Of a DNA stretch of 64,000 bases, positions 1 through 6,996 are shown piece after piece; the stretch's first letter is position 1; each line of letters opens with the position of its first letter. The stretch is from NCBI RefSeq assembly GCF_009295825.1, contig NZ_WHKF01000003.1, forward strand, positions 558,001-622,000, in the 5' to 3' direction. Source of the DNA: Marinifilum sp. N1E240 (GTDB lineage Bacteria > Bacteroidota > Bacteroidia > Bacteroidales > Marinifilaceae). Made by a program: the position numbers and the translations under genes. Under the pieces are notes generated by a model. That model was given only the letters and a program-made list of their open reading frames with translations, was not told the origin of the DNA and searched no databases.

Positions 1-624
1 CTGATCAATCATTGCATCATTCGATGCACCAATCTGAGATACAAGTGCATAATCATTTGTAGTGATGTATTGCTTGATATTAGACAAGTTAGATTCACCA
101 AATTGACTTACAATAGCTCTATCTTCACGTCCTTCTTGAGTAATGTATGACTGATTTAATCCACCAAATTGCAATACGAAAGCAGACTCATTAGTCGCGT
201 GCAGTTGATCTACCTTAGACATATTAAGCATACCCGTTTGAAGAACAGTTGCTGAATTTTCGGCTCCTCCAATTTGATTAACCAATGAAATATTCAACAA
301 TCCAAATTGATTCACATAAGCTGAATGTTCTTTACCTCTTTGAGCTAGTAAAGAAATATTTGAAGTACGATTCTGAACTAATGTATAATCATTTGATTTT
401 CCTCTTTGATTTGAAATAGAGATATTACCAAAACCGTTTTGTTTTACGTCTAATTCGTTTCCATTTCCTTTTTGGTTATTATCATTGAAATTTAACATGC
501 CAACTTGATTAACTTTGGCAGTGTGGTTTTTTCCTTTTTGATTTACATCTGATTTATTGATTTGTGCTACTAGCATTCCACTAAAGCATAAACTTGCCAT
601 TGCGGTAAATAATAATTTTTTCAT
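1..624 (-). CDS. Curlin-repeat (CsgA/CsgB-like) secreted protein, 3' end cut by window
   Basis: The reading frame opens with an ATG at 624 and runs without a stop to base 1, giving 208 visible residues. Residues 1-20 are a signal peptide (Lys-Lys start, hydrophobic core, VAQ cleavage site). The rest is made of degenerate repeats of about 22 residues with Gln, Gly and Asn at fixed places, such as VNQFGLLNISLVNQIG and VSQFGESNLSNIKQ. This is the curlin pattern of amyloid fibre subunits. By family knowledge it would be exported to the cell surface and polymerise as functional amyloid. The partner csg genes would lie to the left, outside the window. Whether it is a major or minor subunit cannot be told. 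The repeats make the family call fairly safe; the function is inferred. Confidence 0.82.
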   Translation of the reverse strand, partial: MKKLLFTAMASLCFSGMLVAQINKSDVNQKGKNHTAKVNQVGMLNFNDNNQKGNGNELDVKQNGFGNISISNQRGKSNDYTLVQNRTSNISLLAQRGKEHSAYVNQFGLLNISLVNQIGGAENSATVLQTGMLNMSKVDQLHATNESAFVLQFGGLNQSYITQEGREDRAIVSQFGESNLSNIKQYITTNDYALVSQIGASNDAMIDQ

Positions 625-1195
625 GGTTATGATTTTAAGTTTAAAATGAATAGTCAGGTTTCCCCGCTTTTTATTATGTATTTATTTTCAGTTTGTTTGT
701 CAATTGTAAAATTAAATAGATCATATTAACTGAAAACTCTTTTTACATTAAACTTAAAATTAGATTGATAGAAAATAGATTTTTATTTACGAATCTTCAA
801 ACCCCTCATTACCACACTACAATTAGTTAAATAAAATTAAACAAGAACTAAAATACTATTATATTTAGGATTAGTCTAGTGAATATAAAACTCAAAAACC
901 TTTATCATACCAATTGGTATTTTAATGATAATTACATATCATTTAGGCAGTTTTTTCATATCGTTAATGGAAATAGAAGAAGAGTGTTGTATGAAATAAT
1001 AGATTCTAAAAAGAAGATTCACACTCTTAAAACATATCGATAATCCTATTGTATTGAGCAAGAAGTGCACTTTAAATGAGCTCCTCAGTAACTATCTTGT
1101 ATTTTAAATAAAAATGCAAAAATAAAGTGCGAAGCCATCTAGCCACACACTTACATTAATTACATATTGATAATTTTACTTAGACAGTCAGAAAA
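625..1195. other. Gene-free intergenic stretch with a 14-bp palindrome
   Basis: No convincing coding sequence on either strand. It must hold the promoter of the leftward curlin-type gene, but no clear TAnnTTTG octamer was found close to its start. A perfect 14-bp palindrome, ATACCAATTGGTAT, lies at 907-920 and could be an operator. The rest is AT-rich with no obvious terminator. Confidence 0.5.
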
Positions 1196-1750
1196 TCAAT
1201 ATATTATTTTGTTCATTTTTATATCATGCTCATCAACTGGCACTTTATCTAACACCTGAAAATCGAAACAAATGCCAACTTTAAAGGCGCTTAAAGAAAG
1301 TAATAATCGATCGTAATAAGCTTTTCCTCTCCCCATCCTATTGTTTTCCTTATCAAAGGCAACACCTGGAATCAAAATTAAATCAATTTCATCCTCAGCC
1401 ATAAAAATGGGACCATCGGGTTCCGGAATACCATAATTCTCACCTTCAACCAACGATTCTTTTCCCTCAAAAACCTTTAGATCTAAAGTAGAACCTTTAA
1501 CACATGGAAGAATTACTCTTTTCTGATTCGCCCATTTACATACAAATTCATGTGAAAACACCTCATCCTTCATCGACCAATACAGCATAACAGTACGAGC
1601 CTCAACAAACTCAGGCATCTCTTCCAATTTCTTCAAAATAGGTTCAGATAAATCCATTTTCTGTTGATCGGAATATCCTTGCTTCAACAATCTTATTTCT
1701 TTACGAATTTTTCTTTTCTCTTCGTCAATATTAATATTTGATGTATTCAT
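1196..1750 (-). CDS. 5-formyltetrahydrofolate cyclo-ligase (MTHFS)
   Basis: Converts 5-formyl-THF to 5,10-methenyl-THF with ATP, salvaging folate in the cytoplasm. The family signature RMGRGKAYYDR (usual form GRGxGYYD) lies near the C-terminus, and the N-terminal KRKIRKEIRLLKQ helix is typical. The frame is open up to 1795, but that start would overlap the upstream nitrilase by about 40 bases. I chose the ATG at 1750, which begins just after the nitrilase stop and gives 184 residues, a normal family length; an ATG at 1762 is also possible. It is the last gene of a likely three-gene leftward unit (GldB-type lipoprotein, nitrilase, this gene). The 3' end is the TGA at 1196-1198. Confidence 0.88.
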   Translation of the reverse strand: MNTSNINIDEEKRKIRKEIRLLKQGYSDQQKMDLSEPILKKLEEMPEFVEARTVMLYWSMKDEVFSHEFVCKWANQKRVILPCVKGSTLDLKVFEGKESLVEGENYGIPEPDGPIFMAEDEIDLILIPGVAFDKENNRMGRGKAYYDRLLLSLSAFKVGICFDFQVLDKVPVDEHDIKMNKIIY

Positions 1751-1754
1751 AGGT

Positions 1755-2528
1755 CTATTCATATATGTCTGTTCGTCTGTCTTTAAAGGCATCATTAAGT
1801 GGCGTAATCATTTTATTTCTTGACAATTCAGGATCGATGTCAAGCATAATTATTTCCTCACCCTTGCCTGCTCTTGCTAAAACTTCCCCTTTAGGATTGG
1901 CAATTATAGATTGACCGGTAAATGTTAGTTCCTTTTCTGTTCCTATTCTATTTGATGTAACAATGTAAGTTCTATTTACTAATGCATAAGAAGGAATCAC
2001 CGATTGTGCATATGGCAATACCAGATTAGATGGATGTAAAATGATATCCGCCCCTTTCAAAGCCAACTTTCGCCATACTTCCGGAAACATCCAATCGAAG
2101 CAAATCAACATTCCAATTTTTACATTATCCACTTCAAAAATTGGCAGAGCAAGATTTCCAGGATTAAAAAACTTCTTTTCATTCATAAATAAATGAAGTT
2201 TTCTGTATTTTCCTATTACTCCCTTTTTATCGATTAACAATGACGAATTGTACAATTGATTTCCTTCTAATTCAGAAAATCCAGTAGCGATTTTAAATTG
2301 ATATAATTCACATTGCGCTCTCAAAAATTCAACAAATACACTATTATTCGTATTTTCAGACAAACTCTTTGCCTCTTCAAGAGATCCAAAATTATAACCG
2401 GAATTTGCCAATTCTGGTAATACCACAATATCCGCCTCTTCCGATTTTTTCAAAAGAGGTTTTAATTTTTCGATAGTAAAACTTAAATTTCCAAAAACTG
2501 GAGCAAATTGTATTGTGGCAATTTTCAT
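1755..2528 (-). CDS. Carbon-nitrogen hydrolase (nitrilase superfamily, omega-amidase-like)
   Basis: A 257-residue cytoplasmic enzyme of the nitrilase fold that hydrolyses a C-N bond of an amide. The catalytic Glu-Lys-Cys triad is visible: E39 in VVLPELANSGY, K110 in KYRKLHLF and C143 in GMLICFDWMFPE. Length and motifs fit omega-amidase or N-carbamoylputrescine-amidase-like members, but the substrate cannot be fixed from sequence. It follows the GldB-type gene by 12 bases and abuts the MTHFS gene, so the three are probably cotranscribed. The nearby nadE carries a related nitrilase domain at its N-terminus, but the two are clearly separate proteins. Confidence 0.85.
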   Translation of the reverse strand: MKIATIQFAPVFGNLSFTIEKLKPLLKKSEEADIVVLPELANSGYNFGSLEEAKSLSENTNNSVFVEFLRAQCELYQFKIATGFSELEGNQLYNSSLLIDKKGVIGKYRKLHLFMNEKKFFNPGNLALPIFEVDNVKIGMLICFDWMFPEVWRKLALKGADIILHPSNLVLPYAQSVIPSYALVNRTYIVTSNRIGTEKELTFTGQSIIANPKGEVLARAGKGEEIIMLDIDPELSRNKMITPLNDAFKDRRTDIYE

Positions 2529-2540
2529 TATAAGTAAATA

Positions 2541-3554
2541 TTATTCTGGCTGAAAAGATGATTTTCTTAAGATCATACCATAATCATTTTCTTTCATCAA
2601 CTTCTCTAAGGTATAATCCTTATTCTTTTTCATGAATTCCTTTACAATTTGTAAACCTATCCAAATTCCAGTTCTCGAAGGAGATTCCTGAGGCATTCCT
2701 GATGTATTTGGTCCATCATTTATGTACTTGATAATAGTTCTATGCTGTGTATTGAACAAATGTTTTTGCTCTATAATATATCCCCAAATCAAATCTTCAC
2801 TCTCCTGACACCAAGCCAAATCTTCTTTTGAATATTTCATGATATCCGCTTCAGATTTATCCGGCATAACTTGTTGAAGAAAGTATCTTATTTTTCCTTG
2901 ATATATCATATTACTAATCAAGTCATCCTTTTTTGGCAGGAAAGGAAACTCGGTTAATCCATAAGCCAAAATCACATCCTGAGCCACTCGTTTGGGAATC
3001 ATATTTTTCCTGGCATACATTGGTGTTCTTAAAAGAGAATAGTATTCACATTCTTCACCCAAATATTTATCCAAACTAATGCCAACAATATCCTTTGCTA
3101 CCACAATAGATTGATTGAACCCAGAAACTTGGGCATAAAATTTAGGCAATCGGTGATCAGGAAAATAATATTTTAAATATTTAAAAGCTTCCGTCAGTTC
3201 CGTTTCTTCTTTTTCGAGAGTAGGGAAAACTTCAAGAACCGTTGCACTAACTTGCGTCATGGTGGTATCAAACAAGAATTTATTCAAATATTCCATATAG
3301 TTAGGAATATCCGTATTTCCCAAGCCAATTACTTTGTTACTATACATGGAAAGATATTCACCATACTTCACTATAAATTTTTCAAGATTAGGATCCTCTT
3401 TTAAGGCAAAAAGATCTTTATCGAAACGATTGATTTTCACCTCAAGTTCAATATCCGAAACATCTGGACGATTATTATTTGTATTGCAAGAGAATGGTGT
3501 GATTACACACAAAACTAGAATTTGAATCCTAATGCTTTTCTTCAAAAATGTCAT
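2541..3554 (-). CDS. GldB-like gliding-motility/T9SS-associated lipoprotein
   Basis: A 337-residue protein with an N-terminal lipoprotein signal (basic start, hydrophobic core, PFSC lipobox with Cys at about residue 23). The mature part begins with the stretch IELEVKINRFDKDLFALKED, typical of GldB. In gliding flavobacteria GldB is a cell-envelope lipoprotein required for motility; in non-gliding Bacteroidota its role is unclear. It is divergent from nadE, and I recall gldB and nadE being neighbours in other Bacteroidota, which supports the call. I use the ATG at 3554; a TTG one codon earlier is less likely. A TAnnTTTG-like octamer lies about 40 bases upstream. Confidence 0.78.
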   Translation of the reverse strand: MTFLKKSIRIQILVLCVITPFSCNTNNNRPDVSDIELEVKINRFDKDLFALKEDPNLEKFIVKYGEYLSMYSNKVIGLGNTDIPNYMEYLNKFLFDTTMTQVSATVLEVFPTLEKEETELTEAFKYLKYYFPDHRLPKFYAQVSGFNQSIVVAKDIVGISLDKYLGEECEYYSLLRTPMYARKNMIPKRVAQDVILAYGLTEFPFLPKKDDLISNMIYQGKIRYFLQQVMPDKSEADIMKYSKEDLAWCQESEDLIWGYIIEQKHLFNTQHRTIIKYINDGPNTSGMPQESPSRTGIWIGLQIVKEFMKKNKDYTLEKLMKENDYGMILRKSSFQPE

Positions 3555-3592
3555 CAACTTTTATTTTAATTGCAGTTTTAACTCGTGAAACT

Positions 3593-3600
3593 CAAAAATA
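3593..3600 (-). promoter_or_regulatory. Candidate -7 box for the GldB-type operon
   Basis: On the minus strand the octamer TATTTTTG fits the Bacteroidota TAnnTTTG consensus, leaving a leader of about 30 bases. No good -33 TTTG is seen at the usual spacing. Confidence 0.42.
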
Positions 3601-3686
3601 AACAAAGCATAATTCTTAGAAAACATTTTCTGTACTTATAATGCCAGCTTTTTCGCTTCAGGCACAATTCATTTCCTTTTTATAAC

Positions 3687-3694
3687 TAAATTTG
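3687..3694 (+). promoter_or_regulatory. Candidate -7 box for nadE
   Basis: TAAATTTG fits TAnnTTTG and lies about 50 bases before the nadE ATG. The -33 element is not clear. Confidence 0.4.
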
Positions 3695-3746
3695 CCTATC
3701 GCCGAAAAGGCTTCAATTTAGATTATTCGAGACAATATAATAGAAG

Positions 3747-5393
3747 ATGAAAATAGCATTAGCCCAATTGAATTACCATATTGGCAATTTCGAAAGCAAT
3801 ACTGAGAAGATTATTTCAACAATAGAAAAATCGCGAAACGAGAAAGTAGATCTTGTTGTTTTTTCTGAACTAGCCATTTGTGGGTATCCTCCAAAAGATT
3901 TATTGGAAAGAAAAGACTTTATCGAACGTGCACAATCTGCATTGCAAAAAGTTGCTGATTCTTGTATAGATATAGCCGCAGTGGTTGGCGGACCTTCAAT
4001 CAATCCACATGCAAAGGGGAAAAATTTATACAATTCGGCTTATTTTATCTCTAATGGTAAAGTGGAAAGCATACACAACAAAACCTTGCTTCCCAATTAC
4101 GATATTTTCGATGAATACAGATATTTTGAACCCAACACCGAATTCTCATTGGTTGAGTTTAAAGGAAAGAAGATTGCCTTAACAGTTTGTGAAGATTTAT
4201 GGGAGAAACAGCCTGTAGATAATAATTTTTCGAAATCGGAATTGTACAACATTTCTCCAATGGAGGAGTTGAGCAAGTTGAATCCTGATTTTGTAGTTAA
4301 TATTGCAGCCTCACCTTTTTCATACAATCAGCAGGATCACAGAACCAATATTTTGAAGTCGTGTACTCAAAAGTACCAATTACCAGTTTTCTACGTGAAT
4401 CAAATTGGTGCTCATACCGAATTGATTTTCGATGGAGATTCAATGGCTTTGAATTCGAAAGGAGAAGTGGCTTGTCGCTTAAAATATTTTGAAGAAGATT
4501 ATCAGGTTGTTGATTTGAATGAAATTGAAAACACCAAAATAGAGAGTGAAGAGGTTGATTATATCGAAAAAATTCATGATGCTTTGGTTCTTGGACTAAA
4601 AGATTACTTCGGTAAAATGGGTTTCAAGCAAGCAACCTTGGGTTTATCGGGAGGAATTGATTCCGCTGTAACTGTTGTTTTAGCTGAACGAGCGTTGGGA
4701 AAAGAAAATGTAAGAGTTTTATTATTGCCATCTGAATTTTCATCGGATCATTCGGTAAATGATGCGGTTGCTTTAGCCGAGAATCTGGGTATTCAGTACG
4801 AAATAGTAGCAATTCAGGATATCTTTAATGAATTTCAAAAATCATTGGCTCCGATATTTGGCGATTTGCCTTTTAACGTAGCTGAAGAAAACATACAAGC
4901 ACGAGTTCGTGGAACTTTAATGATGGGCTTATCGAATAAGTTCGGACACATTCTTTTAAATACATCAAACAAGAGTGAAGCTGCCGTTGGATACGGAACT
5001 CTTTATGGAGATATGAATGGTGGCTTATCGGTATTGGGCGATGTTTACAAAACAGATGTCTTTAAAATGGCTTGGTTTATGAACAAGGATGCCGAAGTGA
5101 TTCCAGAAAATACCATCGTGAAACCACCATCAGCTGAGTTGCGTCCAGATCAGAAAGATTCTGATTCATTACCCGATTATGACATTTTAGATGGTATTTT
5201 GTACCGATATATAGAAAAAAATATGTCTTCTGAAGAAATTATTGCAGAAGGTTTCGAGAAAGAAACGGTAAATAAAGCAATTCGTTTGGTAAACATGAAT
5301 GAGTACAAAAGATTCCAGACTCCGCCTATATTGCGCGTTTCATCTAAGGCTTTCGGCTTCGGTCGTAAAATTCCATTGGTAGCAAAACACTAG
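3747..5393 (+). CDS. nadE: Glutamine-dependent NAD+ synthetase
   Basis: Catalyses the last step of NAD synthesis, amidating deamido-NAD with ammonia released from glutamine. Two domains are visible in 548 residues. The first is an N-terminal nitrilase-type glutaminase (about 1-260) with triad E41, K112 and C148 (ALTVCEDLWE). The second is a C-terminal synthetase (about 270-548) with the PP-loop SGGIDS at 301-306 and the later LLNTSNKSE and YGDMNGGL motifs. Length is normal for the fused bacterial form. It starts at the ATG at 3747 after a 190-base divergent intergenic region shared with the GldB-type gene. No terminator is obvious after it. Confidence 0.96.
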   Translation: MKIALAQLNYHIGNFESNTEKIISTIEKSRNEKVDLVVFSELAICGYPPKDLLERKDFIERAQSALQKVADSCIDIAAVVGGPSINPHAKGKNLYNSAYFISNGKVESIHNKTLLPNYDIFDEYRYFEPNTEFSLVEFKGKKIALTVCEDLWEKQPVDNNFSKSELYNISPMEELSKLNPDFVVNIAASPFSYNQQDHRTNILKSCTQKYQLPVFYVNQIGAHTELIFDGDSMALNSKGEVACRLKYFEEDYQVVDLNEIENTKIESEEVDYIEKIHDALVLGLKDYFGKMGFKQATLGLSGGIDSAVTVVLAERALGKENVRVLLLPSEFSSDHSVNDAVALAENLGIQYEIVAIQDIFNEFQKSLAPIFGDLPFNVAEENIQARVRGTLMMGLSNKFGHILLNTSNKSEAAVGYGTLYGDMNGGLSVLGDVYKTDVFKMAWFMNKDAEVIPENTIVKPPSAELRPDQKDSDSLPDYDILDGILYRYIEKNMSSEEIIAEGFEKETVNKAIRLVNMNEYKRFQTPPILRVSSKAFGFGRKIPLVAKH

Positions 5394-5490
5394 ATGTTGG
5401 GTATAAACACCTACAAAATAGCATGTTGTCGAACATTGACGAAATAATGAATTTTTTCTCTATTCATTTTCTCGTTTAATATCATTTATA

Positions 5491-5498
5491 TACTTTTG
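5491..5498 (+). promoter_or_regulatory. Candidate -7 box for the Crp/Fnr regulator
   Basis: TACTTTTG matches TAnnTTTG about 53 bases before the start codon. A T-run rather than TTTG lies at the -33 position, so support is modest. Confidence 0.35.
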
Positions 5499-5550
5499 AA
5501 CTGTTTTAAAACATGCAAGTATATTTTTTAAACCATATTCCGCTTTAGGT

Positions 5551-6267
5551 ATGATTGAGAATGAAAGAAAGTCAAGGGAGACTATTTGTGGAGAAGTGAT
5601 AAACAATCCAAACTCTGTTTTTAATGTTCTTACTCCTGTAGAGAAGGAAGAATTAAAGTCGAATATGACTTGTTCTTTTTTTAAGAAGGGAGAATACATT
5701 TACAAAGAAGGGGAAAGACCAATTGGTCTAATTTGTTTGTCAGAAGGAAAAGTTAAGATTTTTAAAGAAGGTGTTGGCGGACGAGAGCAGATTGTTCGTA
5801 TGGCAAAGCCAATTGGATTTATTGGATATCGTGCTCTATTTGCCGAAGAAAATAATATCGCCTCGGCAGTAGCTATCGAAGATTCGATCACCTGTACTGT
5901 AAGTTACGATTTGATTCTTAAGTTGCTTCGTTCGAATCCTGAATTGGCACTTTGTATCATTCGATCTCTTTCTACAGAGCTAGGCTTCTCGAACAACAGA
6001 ACCATTACGCTTACGCAGAAGCACATTCGTGGTCGTTTGGCTGAATCCTTACTATTCCTTCGCGATACTTATGGATTTGAAGATGACGAGGCAACCATTA
6101 AGGTTTACCTGTCGAGAGAAGATATTGCAAACTTATCGAATATGACAACTTCGAACGCAATTCGAACATTATCTACTTTTGCAAGTGAAGGTGTAATTGC
6201 GATTGATGGAAGAAAAATTAAAATACTAGACAAGGTTCGCCTTGATCGAATTAGTAAATTAGGATAA
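5551..6267 (+). CDS. Crp/Fnr-family transcription regulator
   Basis: A 238-residue protein with an N-terminal cyclic-nucleotide-binding-type beta-roll (about 25-145, with KKGEYIYKEGERP and GLICLSEGKVKIF) and a C-terminal winged helix (about 155-230). The recognition region is SREDIANLSNMTTSNAIRTL. The four-cysteine pattern of oxygen-sensing FNR is absent, and the phosphate-binding motif of true cAMP receptors is not evident, so the ligand is unknown. By family it would act as a dimeric DNA-binding activator or repressor. It is monocistronic: a candidate promoter lies upstream and a good terminator directly after the stop. The target genes cannot be deduced from context. Confidence 0.88.
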   Translation: MIENERKSRETICGEVINNPNSVFNVLTPVEKEELKSNMTCSFFKKGEYIYKEGERPIGLICLSEGKVKIFKEGVGGREQIVRMAKPIGFIGYRALFAEENNIASAVAIEDSITCTVSYDLILKLLRSNPELALCIIRSLSTELGFSNNRTITLTQKHIRGRLAESLLFLRDTYGFEDDEATIKVYLSREDIANLSNMTTSNAIRTLSTFASEGVIAIDGRKIKILDKVRLDRISKLG

Positions 6268-6289
6268 CTTTTAAGAACAATATTGAAGA

Positions 6290-6322
6290 GAGAGACATTG
6301 CTTGCAGTGTCTCTTTTTTTAT
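6290..6322 (+). terminator. Rho-independent terminator after the Crp/Fnr gene
   Basis: Stem AGAGACA (6291-6297) pairs with TGTCTCT (6308-6314) around a 10-base loop and is followed by a T-run. Confidence 0.8.
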
Positions 6323-6331
6323 TCATTCAAA

Positions 6332-6535
6332 TTACTTCTTTTCTTCTCGCAATGATTTGTTGGTAAATATCAAAAATACAGAAACAAAACCACCTATAAC
6401 AATAGCATCTATAATCTCCTTTCTAATACTTTCTCTAGCTGACGAAAGTATATAGTCTAACAACCATTCACCAATAAACATACCCAAACTAAATACACAG
6501 AATAGAATGAGAAAATTTTTAAATATTAATTTCAT
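6332..6535 (-). CDS. Small two-helix membrane protein, unknown
   Basis: A 67-residue frame from an ATG at 6535. Residues 5-30 (FKNFLILFCVFSLGMFIGEW) and about 43-60 form two hydrophobic segments separated by a charged loop, and the C-terminus is basic and acidic (NKSLREEKK). I recognise no family. The amphipathic layout and good initiation context suggest a real small membrane protein. It lies tail to tail with the Crp/Fnr gene across the terminator. Confidence 0.5.
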   Translation of the reverse strand: MKLIFKNFLILFCVFSLGMFIGEWLLDYILSSARESIRKEIIDAIVIGGFVSVFLIFTNKSLREEKK

Positions 6536-6996
6536 AAATTTCTAAATTACATTTTTCTCTGGTTGAAAATTAAGTCATAACACTTTAACATACAAATGAT
6601 ATTAGTTCTAATTATACTTAATTAAAGTAAAGAGAATCAATTTACTACTAATAAGAACATATATTGAGGGTATTACGGCTTGAAAACTAAAATATAACGG
6701 TACGCCGCACCTAATTTAAATTCCTGAATAATCGGCTACAAATATTACGCAACTCTGTTGCTCGATTTAGAAAATAAATTAATGTAAAAACAGAATGACG
6801 ACTTTTGGTGCGGAGCACCTATAGATTGGTAGACCAGAAAATGTGGAAAAGAAACAGGTGCAGAGCACCGTAATCTTTTCTAAATCGAACGATTGCTATG
6901 CATATCAAAAATACCAATCTATATTCTTATTACAGCTTTTGTGTTAGGGATAGAAACGGAAAGCCCGACCCGTAGGAGAACACCCAAATGATTTAA
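6536..6996. other. Gene-free region holding an inverted-repeat-rich element
   Basis: No coding sequence is supported on either strand. Bases 6749-6922 contain a dense set of palindromes and interleaved inverted repeats, listed separately. Bases 6944-6980 contain GGGATAGAAACGGAAAGCCC, which resembles an intergenic element I recall from other Bacteroidota but cannot confirm here. Confidence 0.6.
6749..6922. repeat. Cluster of interleaved inverted repeats
   Basis: Three short palindromes share a 5-3-5 layout: GCAACtctGTTGC (6749-6761), GGTGCggaGCACC (6807-6819) and GGTGCagaGCACC (6857-6869). Two longer perfect inverted repeats are interleaved. CGATTTAGAAAA (6763-6774) pairs with 6876-6887, and ATAGATTGGTA (6821-6831) pairs with 6912-6922. 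The order A-B-A'-B' would make a pseudoknot if transcribed. It could be a non-autonomous mobile element, a recombination site or a structured RNA. No transposase is nearby. Confidence 0.65.
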
